Below, one piece after another: positions 5,737 through 11,950 of a stretch of DNA of 19,846 nucleotides. The notes beneath the pieces are model-generated. The model did no database searches and was not told where the DNA came from. It saw only the letters and a list, made by a program, of their open reading frames with translations. The stretch is from GCA-2731375 sp046582635 (GTDB lineage Bacteria > Pseudomonadota > Alphaproteobacteria > GCA-2731375). The stretch's first letter is position 1; every line of letters starts with the position of its first letter. The translations under genes and the position numbers were made by a program. The stretch is taken from assembly GCA_046582635.1 (NCBI GenBank), contig JAYGEA010000168.1, forward strand, positions 1 through 19,846, in the 5' to 3' direction.

Positions 5737-6627
5737 ATGGCTGAACGCAAGCTTCCCCCACTGAACGCCCTGCGCGCCTTCGAGGCGGCGGCACGGCAGT
5801 TGAGCTTTACCCGCGCGGGCGCTGAACTGCATGTCACCCAAGCCGCCGTCAGCCACCAGGTCAAGGCGTTGGAGGAATGGCTGGGCCTGGCTTTATTCCG
5901 CCGACGGGGCCGCGCCGTGGTCTTGACCGAAAACGGGCAAAATTATCTTGCTGCAGTGCGGGAAGGGTTGGATATCCTGGCCGATGCCACGGATCGCCTG
6001 ACCCGGCGCCAGGACAGCGGCGTTTTGACGGTGGCCACCCTGGCCTCGTTCGCGGCCGCCTGGCTGGTGCCCAAGCTGGGCCGCTTTCGCGCCCTGTTTC
6101 CCGATATTGACGTGCGCGTGGCGGCCAGTGATGAAATGGTCGATTTCGCCCGCGACGATGTGGACCTGGCGATCCGCTATGGCCGCGGCGACTGGCCCGG
6201 TCTGGAAGTGGTGCAGATGATGACCGAGGATTTGTTCCCGGTCTGCAGCCCCGCCTTGCTGCAAGGTCCCGATCCCCTGCAACGGCCCGATGACCTGCGC
6301 CACCACACCCTGCTGCATGACGACATGCGCGAGACCTGGCGCCTGTGGCTGCTGGCGGCGGGGGTGGAAGGCGTCGATCCCAACCGGGGACCGGGCTATA
6401 ATATTTCCACCCTGGTGATCGAGGCCGCCGCCGACGGCCAGGGCGTGGCCCTGGCCCGCAGCGCCCTGGTACGCGATTATCTGGCCAGCGGCCGCCTGGT
6501 CAAACCGTTCGATATCGCCCTGCATGCGGAATATGCCTACTATCTGGTCTACCCGGCGCGATCCCTGACCCACCCCAAGGTCCGCGCCTTCCGCGAATGG
6601 GTTCTGGCGGAAGCCGGCGTCGCCTGA
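5737..6627 (+). CDS. LysR-type transcriptional regulator, GcvA-like
   Basis: 296 residues, normal LysR length. The N-terminal winged HTH (about 5-65) reads LPPLNALRAFEAAARQLSFT, AELHVTQAAVSHQVKALE and LFRRRGRAVVLTENG, very close to GcvA, the glycine-cleavage regulator. The effector domain (about 92-290) keeps GcvA-type segments such as WLVPKLGRFRALFPDIDVRV, DVDLAIRYGRGDWPGL, LFPVCSPALL, HTLLHDD and DGQGVALARS. GcvA-like paralogues are numerous in alphaproteobacteria and no gcv genes are nearby, so the target is not fixed and I give no symbol. It is divergent from DUF1127, with a candidate LysR box between them. It is followed by a long palindromic repeat. The start ATG 5737 is set by AAGGTG. 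Confidence 0.9.
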   Translation: MAERKLPPLNALRAFEAAARQLSFTRAGAELHVTQAAVSHQVKALEEWLGLALFRRRGRAVVLTENGQNYLAAVREGLDILADATDRLTRRQDSGVLTVATLASFAAAWLVPKLGRFRALFPDIDVRVAASDEMVDFARDDVDLAIRYGRGDWPGLEVVQMMTEDLFPVCSPALLQGPDPLQRPDDLRHHTLLHDDMRETWRLWLLAAGVEGVDPNRGPGYNISTLVIEAAADGQGVALARSALVRDYLASGRLVKPFDIALHAEYAYYLVYPARSLTHPKVRAFREWVLAEAGVA

Positions 6628-6644
6628 AGCGTTCATTATGCTGT

Positions 6645-6736
6645 CCGAGCCGGCCCGCTCCCCCACCCGGCCACCCATTGATGATGATCCGCAAATGCGC
6701 CCTGGGGTGGCCGGGTGGGGGAGGGGGCCGGCTTGG
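6645..6736. repeat. Long palindromic intergenic repeat, copy 2
   Basis: The left arm 6645-6676 pairs with the right arm 6705-6736. The inner 19 bp (6658-6676 with 6705-6723) are perfect, and the outer 13 pair apart from one G/G mismatch and one G-T wobble. The loop is 28 bases (6677-6704). The loop matches that of the element at 2298-2385 in 21 of 28 positions. The arms differ between the copies in several places yet keep complementarity, so the secondary structure is conserved. It begins 18 bases after the LysR stop and is in the same orientation relative to the upstream gene as copy 1. Confidence 0.8.
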
Positions 6737-6737
6737 C

Positions 6738-6759
6738 GATTTCAACACATGTTGAAATC
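6738..6759. promoter_or_regulatory. Perfect 10-bp inverted repeat upstream of asd
   Basis: GATTTCAACA (6738-6747), CA, TGTTGAAATC (6750-6759). It is a separate dyad directly after palindromic repeat copy 2 and about 24 bp before a predicted asd -35 box. Its TTCA/TGAA half-sites recall the LysR box near 5693-5709 but with different spacing (8 versus 9). It could be an operator; alternatively it forms an RNA hairpin in LysR read-through transcripts. Confidence 0.5.
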
Positions 6760-6782
6760 TTACCGACAGGCTCATTAACCAC

Positions 6783-6811
6783 TTGAAGGCAACCATGCTT
6801 GGGGCTATTTA
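6783..6811 (+). promoter_or_regulatory. asd: Candidate asd promoter
   Basis: TTGAAG (6783-6788; 4 of 6), 17-base spacer, TATTTA (6806-6811). The leader to ATG 6864 would be about 45 bases. It overlaps a terminator-like stem at 6800-6825, so one of the two readings may be wrong. Confidence 0.35.
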
Positions 6812-6825
6812 TGCGCCCCATTTTT
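6800..6825 (+). terminator. Short intrinsic-terminator-like stem before asd
   Basis: TGGGGC (6800-6805) pairs with GCCCCA (6815-6820) around a 9-base loop, followed by TTTTT (6821-6825). It could end LysR transcription ahead of asd. The stem is only 6 bp, so confidence is moderate. Confidence 0.42.
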
Positions 6826-6863
6826 GAGGCCCGAGCTAAACAGTCAAACAAGGAACAAATACC

Positions 6864-7886
6864 ATGGGTATCAAGGTCGCTGTCGTCGGCGCCACGGGCA
6901 ACGTGGGCCGGGAGATGCTGAATATTCTGGACGAGCGGGAGTTTCCGGCTGAGGAAGTCGTGGCCCTGGCCTCGACCCGTTCCCTCGGCCGGGACGCAAT
7001 GCTTGGCGACAAAACCTTGAAAGTCAAAGTCCTGGATAACTTTGATTTCTCGGATATCGATATTGCGCTGTTTGCCGCCGGCGGCGATATCTCGCTCAAA
7101 TTCGGCCCCATTGCGGCCAAGGCCGGCTGCGTGGTGATCGATAATTCCTCGGCCTTCCGCATGGATCCCGATGTCCCCCTGGTGGTGCCGGAAGTCAATC
7201 CCGGCGATCTGGCCGGCTATAGCAAGCGCAATATCGTCGCCAATCCCAACTGCTCCACCGCCCAATTGGTGGTCGCGTTGAAGCCGTTGCACGACGTGGC
7301 GAAAATCAAGCGCGTGGTGGTCGCCACCTATCAGTCCGCCTCGGGCGCCGGGCGCGAGGCGATGGACGAATTGTTCATCCAGACCAAGGGCATCTATGTC
7401 AACGATCAGCCCAGCCCCCGGGCATTCCCCAAGCAGATCGCCTTCAACGTCATTCCCGAGATCGATGTCTTCATGGAAGACGGCGAGACCAAGGAAGAAT
7501 GGAAGATGACCGCCGAGACCAAGAAAATTCTCGACCCGGCCATTAAACTGACCGCCACCTGTGTCCGCGTGCCCACCTTCGTTGGCCATGCCGAGGCGGT
7601 GAATATCGAGTTTGAGCGGCCCATGGACGACGACCAGGCGCGCGAGATCCTGCGCGAGGCGCCGGGCTGCATGGTGGTGGATAAGCGGGAGCCGGGCGGC
7701 TATGTCACGCCGGTGGAATGCGTTGGCGAATACGCGACTTTCATTTCCCGCATCCGGGTTGACCCGACGGTCGAGAATGGCCTGAACATCTGGGTGGTTT
7801 CCGACAATCTGCGCAAGGGCGCCGCCCTCAACGCGGTGCAGATCGCCGAGACCCTGGTCGCCCGTTATCTCAAAAAGGCCGCCTGA
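6864..7886 (+). CDS. asd: Aspartate-semialdehyde dehydrogenase
   Basis: 340 residues. It reduces aspartyl-4-phosphate to aspartate semialdehyde with NADPH, the branch point to lysine/diaminopimelate, threonine and methionine. The N-terminal Rossmann motif VAVVGATGNVGREML (residues 5-19) binds NADP. The catalytic cysteine is Cys130 in NPNCSTAQ, and the active-site histidine is His242 in VPTFVGHAEAVNIEF. Phosphate- and substrate-binding residues lie around DNSSAFRM and the conserved ASGAG segment. AAGGAA (6850-6855) precedes the ATG by 8 bases. The downstream alpha/beta hydrolase begins 15 bases after the stop, suggesting co-transcription. Confidence 0.97.
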   Translation: MGIKVAVVGATGNVGREMLNILDEREFPAEEVVALASTRSLGRDAMLGDKTLKVKVLDNFDFSDIDIALFAAGGDISLKFGPIAAKAGCVVIDNSSAFRMDPDVPLVVPEVNPGDLAGYSKRNIVANPNCSTAQLVVALKPLHDVAKIKRVVVATYQSASGAGREAMDELFIQTKGIYVNDQPSPRAFPKQIAFNVIPEIDVFMEDGETKEEWKMTAETKKILDPAIKLTATCVRVPTFVGHAEAVNIEFERPMDDDQAREILREAPGCMVVDKREPGGYVTPVECVGEYATFISRIRVDPTVENGLNIWVVSDNLRKGAALNAVQIAETLVARYLKKAA

Positions 7887-7901
7887 GCAGGAGATTTTGC
7901 C

Positions 7902-8783
7902 GTGCCGACAAACAGATCAGGGCCCGCCAGCCACATCTATTTCTCCCAACGCCTGCGCCTGCATTATGTGGATTGGGGCAACGAAGGCGCCCCGCCCATG
8001 CTGCTGGTCCACGGCGGCCGGGACCATGGCCGCAACTGGGATTGGGTGGCGGAGGCCTTCCGCGACGAATACCATATTATCGCGCCCGACCTGCGCGGCC
8101 ATGGCGACAGCCAGTGGAGCATGGGCGGCAGCTACACCATGCCCGAATATGTCTATGACATCGCCCATCTGGTGGATCAGAAGAACATGGCGCTGGTCAC
8201 CATCCTCAGCCATTCCCTGGGCGGTATGATCAGTTTGCAGTACGCCGGCCTTTATCCCGACAAGGTCAAAAGCATCGTCGCCATCGAAGGTTTGGGCGCC
8301 TCGCCCCTGATGCTGGCCAAAAGCGCCGGCAAAAGCATCAACGAAAAACTGATCGGTTGGGCGGATGAACTGCGCAAGGTCTCGGGCCGCACGCCCCGGC
8401 GCTATGCCACCCTGGAAGATGCCTTCAAGCGCATGCAGGATGAAAACCCGCATCTTTCCGAGGATCAGGCCCGGCATCTGACCGTGCATGGCGCCAATCA
8501 GAACGAAGACGGGACGTATAGTTGGAAATTCGACAACTACGTCCGCATCTTCCGCCCCTATGGACTGAGCCCGGAGGAAATCCGCCACCTTTGGTCGCGA
8601 ATTACCTGCCCGACCCTGCTCATTCGCGGCACCGAAAGCTGGGCCTCGGACCCCATCGAGGATGGCCGCATGAACTCATTCCAGAATGCGGATGTGGCCA
8701 GCATTGATGGCGCCGGCCATTGGGCCCATCATGACCGCCTGGATGTGTTCCTGGGTCTGGTCCGGGCGCATTTGGCCAAATAG
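7902..8783 (+). CDS. Alpha/beta hydrolase
   Basis: 293 residues from GTG 7902, with AGGAG (7889-7893) 8 bases upstream. It has a single alpha/beta-hydrolase fold. The oxyanion-hole segment is VHGGRDHGRNWD (36-47), followed by APDLRGHGDSQW (61-72). The nucleophile is Ser105 in SHSLGGM; the first position of the usual GxSxG motif is Ser rather than Gly. DGAGHWAHHD near the C-terminus holds the catalytic histidine, and the acid probably lies in the RGTESWASDP segment. A cap-like insertion with KSAGKSINEKLIGW and EDAFKRMQDENPHL spans about 135-200. The substrate is unknown; this group includes esterases, haloalkane dehalogenase-like enzymes and C-C hydrolases. It probably shares a transcript with asd, although a link to aspartate metabolism is not established. 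Confidence 0.88.
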   Translation: MPTNRSGPASHIYFSQRLRLHYVDWGNEGAPPMLLVHGGRDHGRNWDWVAEAFRDEYHIIAPDLRGHGDSQWSMGGSYTMPEYVYDIAHLVDQKNMALVTILSHSLGGMISLQYAGLYPDKVKSIVAIEGLGASPLMLAKSAGKSINEKLIGWADELRKVSGRTPRRYATLEDAFKRMQDENPHLSEDQARHLTVHGANQNEDGTYSWKFDNYVRIFRPYGLSPEEIRHLWSRITCPTLLIRGTESWASDPIEDGRMNSFQNADVASIDGAGHWAHHDRLDVFLGLVRAHLAK

Positions 8784-8826
8784 CCGGGACACGCTCTAAT
8801 CATGTGTTTAATCGTGTTTGCAGCCG

Positions 8827-8855
8827 TTGACAAAGTGCCGGGCGGAGGGTATATC
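8827..8855 (+). promoter_or_regulatory. Near-consensus sigma-70 promoter of rplU-rpmA
   Basis: TTGACA (8827-8832, exact), 17-base spacer, TATATC (8850-8855; 4 of 6). It lies in the gap between the alpha/beta hydrolase and rplU. The predicted start is near 8862, giving a leader of about 85 bases. Confidence 0.7.
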
Positions 8856-8867
8856 CGCGCCGACCTG

Positions 8868-8885
8868 GGTGGCGTCCGCGCCGCC
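8868..8885 (+). promoter_or_regulatory. Hairpin in the rplU 5' leader
   Basis: GGTGGCG (8868-8874), loop TCCG, CGCCGCC (8879-8885): 7 pairs including one G-U, at the start of the predicted mRNA. Ribosomal-protein leaders often carry autoregulatory structures; the family of this one is not recognised. Confidence 0.35.
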
Positions 8886-8947
8886 TGAATTGTTTCGCAT
8901 GCACGGCTGAATGATGGCCTGCACCAGATCGACAAATGGACCATAAG

Positions 8948-9391
8948 ATGTTCGCAGTAATCAAAACTGGCGGTAAACAATACCGTGTCTCCCCCGACGA
9001 TGTGATCAAGATTGAACGGATCGCGGGCGAGGCCGGCGACAAAGTGGCCTTCGAGGATGTCCTGATGCTGGACGCCGATGGCAATACCACCGTGGGCGCG
9101 CCGCTGGTGGCTGGCGCGACGGTCACCGGCGAGCTGGTGGAGCAGGCCCGTGGCGAAAAGATCATCGTTTTCAAGAAAAAGCGGCGGAAAAACTATCGCC
9201 GCACCAACGGTCATCGCCAGGAATTGAGCGTCGTGCGCATTACTGACATTTCCGGCCCCGGCGCACCAAAAGCGGCCGCGAAGAAAGCCGCGCCGAAAAA
9301 GGCCGAAGCCGAAGATACGGCAGCTGAACCGGCGGCCGACAATGTCGTTGATAGCGCCACCGAAAACACCGCTGACAGCGGCGAGAGTTAA
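8948..9391 (+). CDS. rplU: 50S ribosomal protein L21 with acidic/Ala-Lys C-terminal tail
   Basis: 147 residues from ATG 8948. L21 binds 23S rRNA in the large subunit. The start MFAVIKTGGKQYRV is the canonical N-terminus. An in-frame ATG at 8936 would add only MDHK, and neither start has a good ribosome binding site; family homology favours 8948. The conserved core ends around residue 103 (KKKRRKNYRRTNGHRQELSVVRITDI). Beyond it a tail of about 40 residues starts with Ala-Lys repeats (KAAAKKAAPKKAEAE) and turns acidic (DTAAEPAADN, DSATENTADSGES). Such tails occur in some alphaproteobacterial L21 proteins. rpmA follows 12 bases after the stop. Confidence 0.95.
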   Translation: MFAVIKTGGKQYRVSPDDVIKIERIAGEAGDKVAFEDVLMLDADGNTTVGAPLVAGATVTGELVEQARGEKIIVFKKKRRKNYRRTNGHRQELSVVRITDISGPGAPKAAAKKAAPKKAEAEDTAAEPAADNVVDSATENTADSGES

Positions 9392-9403
9392 GGAGCAGGA
9401 TAA

Positions 9404-9661
9404 ATGGCACATAAAAAGGCAGGCGGCAGTTCACGCAACGGCCGCGATACCGCCGGGCGGCGCCTTGGCGTCAAGAAATACGGCGGCGAGAAGGTCATTC
9501 CCGGCAACATCATCGTGCGCCAGCGCGGCACCAAGTGGAAGCCCGGCGAGAATGTGGGCCTGGGCAAGGATCACACCATTTTCGCGCTGATCGAGGGCAA
9601 TGTAAAATTCCGCACCAGGGCCGGCGGACGGACCTTCGTTTCGGTGCAGCCGCCGGAGTAG
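9404..9661 (+). CDS. rpmA: 50S ribosomal protein L27
   Basis: 85 residues, full length. L27 reaches the peptidyl-transferase centre and supports tRNA placement. The N-terminus MAHKKAGGSSRNGRDTAGRR has no cleavable extension of the Firmicutes type. KKYGGEKVIPGNIIVRQRGTKWKPG and VGLGKDHTIFALIEGNVKF are typical of the family. AAGGAG (9390-9395), overlapping the rplU stop, lies 8 bases before the ATG. A strong terminator follows at 9683-9726. Confidence 0.98.
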   Translation: MAHKKAGGSSRNGRDTAGRRLGVKKYGGEKVIPGNIIVRQRGTKWKPGENVGLGKDHTIFALIEGNVKFRTRAGGRTFVSVQPPE

Positions 9662-9682
9662 GCGCGCCCGCAAGCGCAGTTA

Positions 9683-9726
9683 AAAACGCGGGGGATGGTC
9701 AACCATCCCCCGCGTTTTGTTTTTTT
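9683..9726 (+). terminator. Strong intrinsic terminator after rpmA
   Basis: 16-bp perfect stem (9683-9698 with 9703-9718), loop TCAA, then G and seven T (9720-9726). The A-rich left base and T-tail also make it workable on the minus strand. It stands only 35 bases before obgE. Confidence 0.92.
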
Positions 9727-9760
9727 GAGCACCCCAGTCATTCATCATTGTTGATCTGTC

Positions 9761-10804
9761 ATGAAATTTCTTGATCAAGCCAAGGTTTATATCAAAAGCG
9801 GCAAGGGCGGCCACGGCTGCGTCAGCTTCCGGCGGGAGAAATTCGTCGAATACGGCGGCCCCAACGGCGGCAACGGCGGCAAGGGCGGCGATGTGGTGGC
9901 CGTGGCGGTGGAAAACCTGAACACCCTGATCGATTACCGCTTTCAACAGCATATCAGGGCCAAGAACGGCCGCCCCGGCATGGGCACTTCGCGCACCGGG
10001 GCGGGTGGCGCGGATATTATGCTCAAAGTTCCCGTGGGCACGCAGATCCTGGACGAGGACCGGGAAATAATTCTGGCCGATCTGACTGAACCCGGCGATC
10101 AAATCGTCCTGGCCCGCGGCGGCGGCGGGGGGCGGGGCAACGAAAGCTTCAAATCCTCCACCAACCGGGCGCCCCGGCAGTTCGAGCCGGGCGGCGAGGC
10201 GGAGGAATTTACCCTGTGGCTGCGCCTGAAGCTGATCGCCGACGCGGGCCTGATCGGCCTGCCCAATGCGGGCAAGTCCACCTTCCTGACCGCCGTCAGC
10301 CGGGCCCGACCCAAGATCGGCGATTACCCCTTCACCACCCTGTACCCCAACCTAGGCGTGGCCCAGGTCGCCGAGCGGGAGGTGATCCTGGCGGATATTC
10401 CCGGCCTGATCGAAGGCGCCCATGAAGGCGCCGGCCTGGGCGACCGGTTTCTGGGCCATGTGGAACGTTGCCGCGCCCTGATCCATCTGGTTGATGGCAC
10501 GGCGGAGGATGTCGCCGCCGATTACCGCACCGTGCGCGGCGAGTTGCAGGCCTATGACGAGGGTCTGCCCGACAAGCTGGAACTGGTCTGCCTGAACAAA
10601 TGCGATGCCCTGACCGAGGAAATCATCGCCGAACGGCGCGCCGAGCTGGCGGCGGCGGCGGGCGCGGAGGTGCATGTGATCTCCGGCATTGCCGGCCAGG
10701 GCCTGCCGGAGCTGCTGCATGCCCTGGTACGGACCATGGATAATCCTTCGGAGCAAGCGACCGAGGACGCCGAAGCCGCCGAGGCCGGCGGCTGGCGGCC
10801 ATGA
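9761..10804 (+). CDS. obgE: Obg/CgtA GTPase (ribosome assembly)
   Basis: 347 residues. Obg binds the 50S subunit and acts in ribosome assembly and stress control. The glycine-rich Obg fold covers about 1-158 (YIKSGKGGHGCVSFRREKF, GGNGGKGGDV, GGGGGRGNESF). The GTPase domain covers about 160-330: G1 GLPNAGKS (166-173), TT in switch I (DYPFTTLYPN), G3 DIPGLIEGAHEG and G4 NKCD (279-282). The C-terminal extension is short and acidic, as usual in alphaproteobacteria and shorter than in E. coli. No convincing Shine-Dalgarno precedes ATG 9761. The last codons overlap proB as ATGA. The position after rplU-rpmA is the conserved bacterial arrangement. Confidence 0.97.
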   Translation: MKFLDQAKVYIKSGKGGHGCVSFRREKFVEYGGPNGGNGGKGGDVVAVAVENLNTLIDYRFQQHIRAKNGRPGMGTSRTGAGGADIMLKVPVGTQILDEDREIILADLTEPGDQIVLARGGGGGRGNESFKSSTNRAPRQFEPGGEAEEFTLWLRLKLIADAGLIGLPNAGKSTFLTAVSRARPKIGDYPFTTLYPNLGVAQVAEREVILADIPGLIEGAHEGAGLGDRFLGHVERCRALIHLVDGTAEDVAADYRTVRGELQAYDEGLPDKLELVCLNKCDALTEEIIAERRAELAAAAGAEVHVISGIAGQGLPELLHALVRTMDNPSEQATEDAEAAEAGGWRP

Positions 10805-11916
10805 ACACGCGGCTGGATAAAGCCAGGCGGTTGGTGATCAAGATCGGCTCCTCGCTGTTGGTGGATCAGCAATCGGGCGCGTTGCGCCGGGACTGGTTGG
10901 ATGCCTTGATGGATGATGTCGTGGCCTGCCGGGCCCGGGACCAGGATGTTCTTTTGGTATCCTCCGGCGCCATTGCCCTGGGCCGGCGCAGCCTGGGCCT
11001 TGATGGGCGGACATTGCGCCTGGAAGACAGCCAGGCGGCGGCGGCGGCGGGACAGATCCGTCTGGCCCATGCCTATCATGAAAGCCTGGCCCGCCATGGC
11101 GTGCCGGTGGCCCAGATCCTGCTGACCGGGGATGATACCGAGCGGCGGCGGCGCTATTTGAATGCCCGCAACACCCTGTCGGCGTTGCTGGCCCACGGCT
11201 CCGTGCCGGTGGTCAATGAGAACGACACCGTGGCCACGGAAGAGATCCGCTTTGGCGACAACGACCGCCTGGCGGCCCGTGTGGCGGGCATGATCGGCGC
11301 CGACTGTCTGGTTTTGCTGTCGGACATTGGCGGCCTGTACAGCGCCGATCCCCGTGTCGACGACAGCGCGGAATTCATCGCCGAGGTGACGGAGATCACC
11401 CCCGCGATCGAGGCCATGGCCGGGACCACGGGCAGCCAGATGGGCAGCGGCGGCATGGTCACCAAGATCCAGGCGGCCCGTCTGGCCGGCCAGGCGGGGT
11501 GCACCACGGTGATCGCCGATGGTAGCGCGCCCAATCCCATTGCCCGGCTGCGGGACGGCGGCCGGGGCACCTGGTTCTCCACCACCGCCACCCCGGCCAG
11601 CGCCCGCAAGCGTTGGATCGCCGCCTCTTTGCATGCCCGCGGCTCCATCACCGTGGACGCCGGCGCCGTCAAGGCTTTGTCCCAGGGCCGCAGTTTGCTG
11701 CCCGCGGGCGTGACCTCGGTGGAGGGCGATTTTCAGCGCGGCGACGCGGTGGTTGTCCGCGGCCCCGACGGTGCGGCGCTGGGGCGGGGTTTGATCGCCT
11801 ATTCCGCCGCCGATGCCGCGCGCATCAAAGGCCACCGCAGCGGCCAAATTCAGGCTATCCTGGGCTTCCTGGGCCGGGAGGAAATGATCCACAGGGACGA
11901 TCTGGTATTGGGATGA
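10801..11916 (+). CDS. proB: Glutamate 5-kinase
   Basis: 371 residues. It phosphorylates glutamate as the first step of proline synthesis and is usually feedback-inhibited by proline. The amino-acid-kinase domain covers about 1-255, with VIKIGSSLLVD (12-22), SSGAIALGRR, NENDTVATEEIRFGDNDRLA and LLSDIGGLYSADPR. The GSGGMVTKIQAARLA motif follows. A C-terminal PUA domain spans about 275-355 (RGSITVDAGAVKAL, GDAVVVRGPDG). The start overlaps the obgE stop by 4 bases, so translation is coupled. The 3' end carries a 14-bp duplication crossing the stop codon. Confidence 0.97.
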   Translation: MNTRLDKARRLVIKIGSSLLVDQQSGALRRDWLDALMDDVVACRARDQDVLLVSSGAIALGRRSLGLDGRTLRLEDSQAAAAAGQIRLAHAYHESLARHGVPVAQILLTGDDTERRRRYLNARNTLSALLAHGSVPVVNENDTVATEEIRFGDNDRLAARVAGMIGADCLVLLSDIGGLYSADPRVDDSAEFIAEVTEITPAIEAMAGTTGSQMGSGGMVTKIQAARLAGQAGCTTVIADGSAPNPIARLRDGGRGTWFSTTATPASARKRWIAASLHARGSITVDAGAVKALSQGRSLLPAGVTSVEGDFQRGDAVVVRGPDGAALGRGLIAYSAADAARIKGHRSGQIQAILGFLGREEMIHRDDLVLG

Positions 11917-11928
11917 TCTGGTATTGGG
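11899..11928 (+). repeat. 14-bp direct duplication across the proB stop
   Basis: GATCTGGTATTGGG at 11899-11912 is repeated exactly at 11915-11928 after AT (period 16). The first copy encodes the final residues of ProB (DLVLG) and the TGA (11914-11916) spans into the second. It looks like a recent slippage duplication that placed the tail sequence in the proB-proA spacer. Confidence 0.85.
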
Positions 11929-11950
11929 TTAGGCCAAAAGGAACAAGACC

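Noticed and set aside
9725..9753. TTGAGC after the rpmA terminator as the obgE -35 box
   Set aside because: No acceptable -10 hexamer is found 16-18 bases downstream.
10115..10140. GGCGGC/GGGGCGG runs considered as microsatellites
   Set aside because: They encode the glycine-rich loops of the Obg fold and similar Ala/Gly stretches, as expected from the coding constraint and GC content.
10552..11892. Minus-strand ORF of 446 codons opposite obgE and proB
   Set aside because: Long only because of codon bias in two clearly conserved genes on the other strand; its protein is Gly/His/Gln-rich without a fold.
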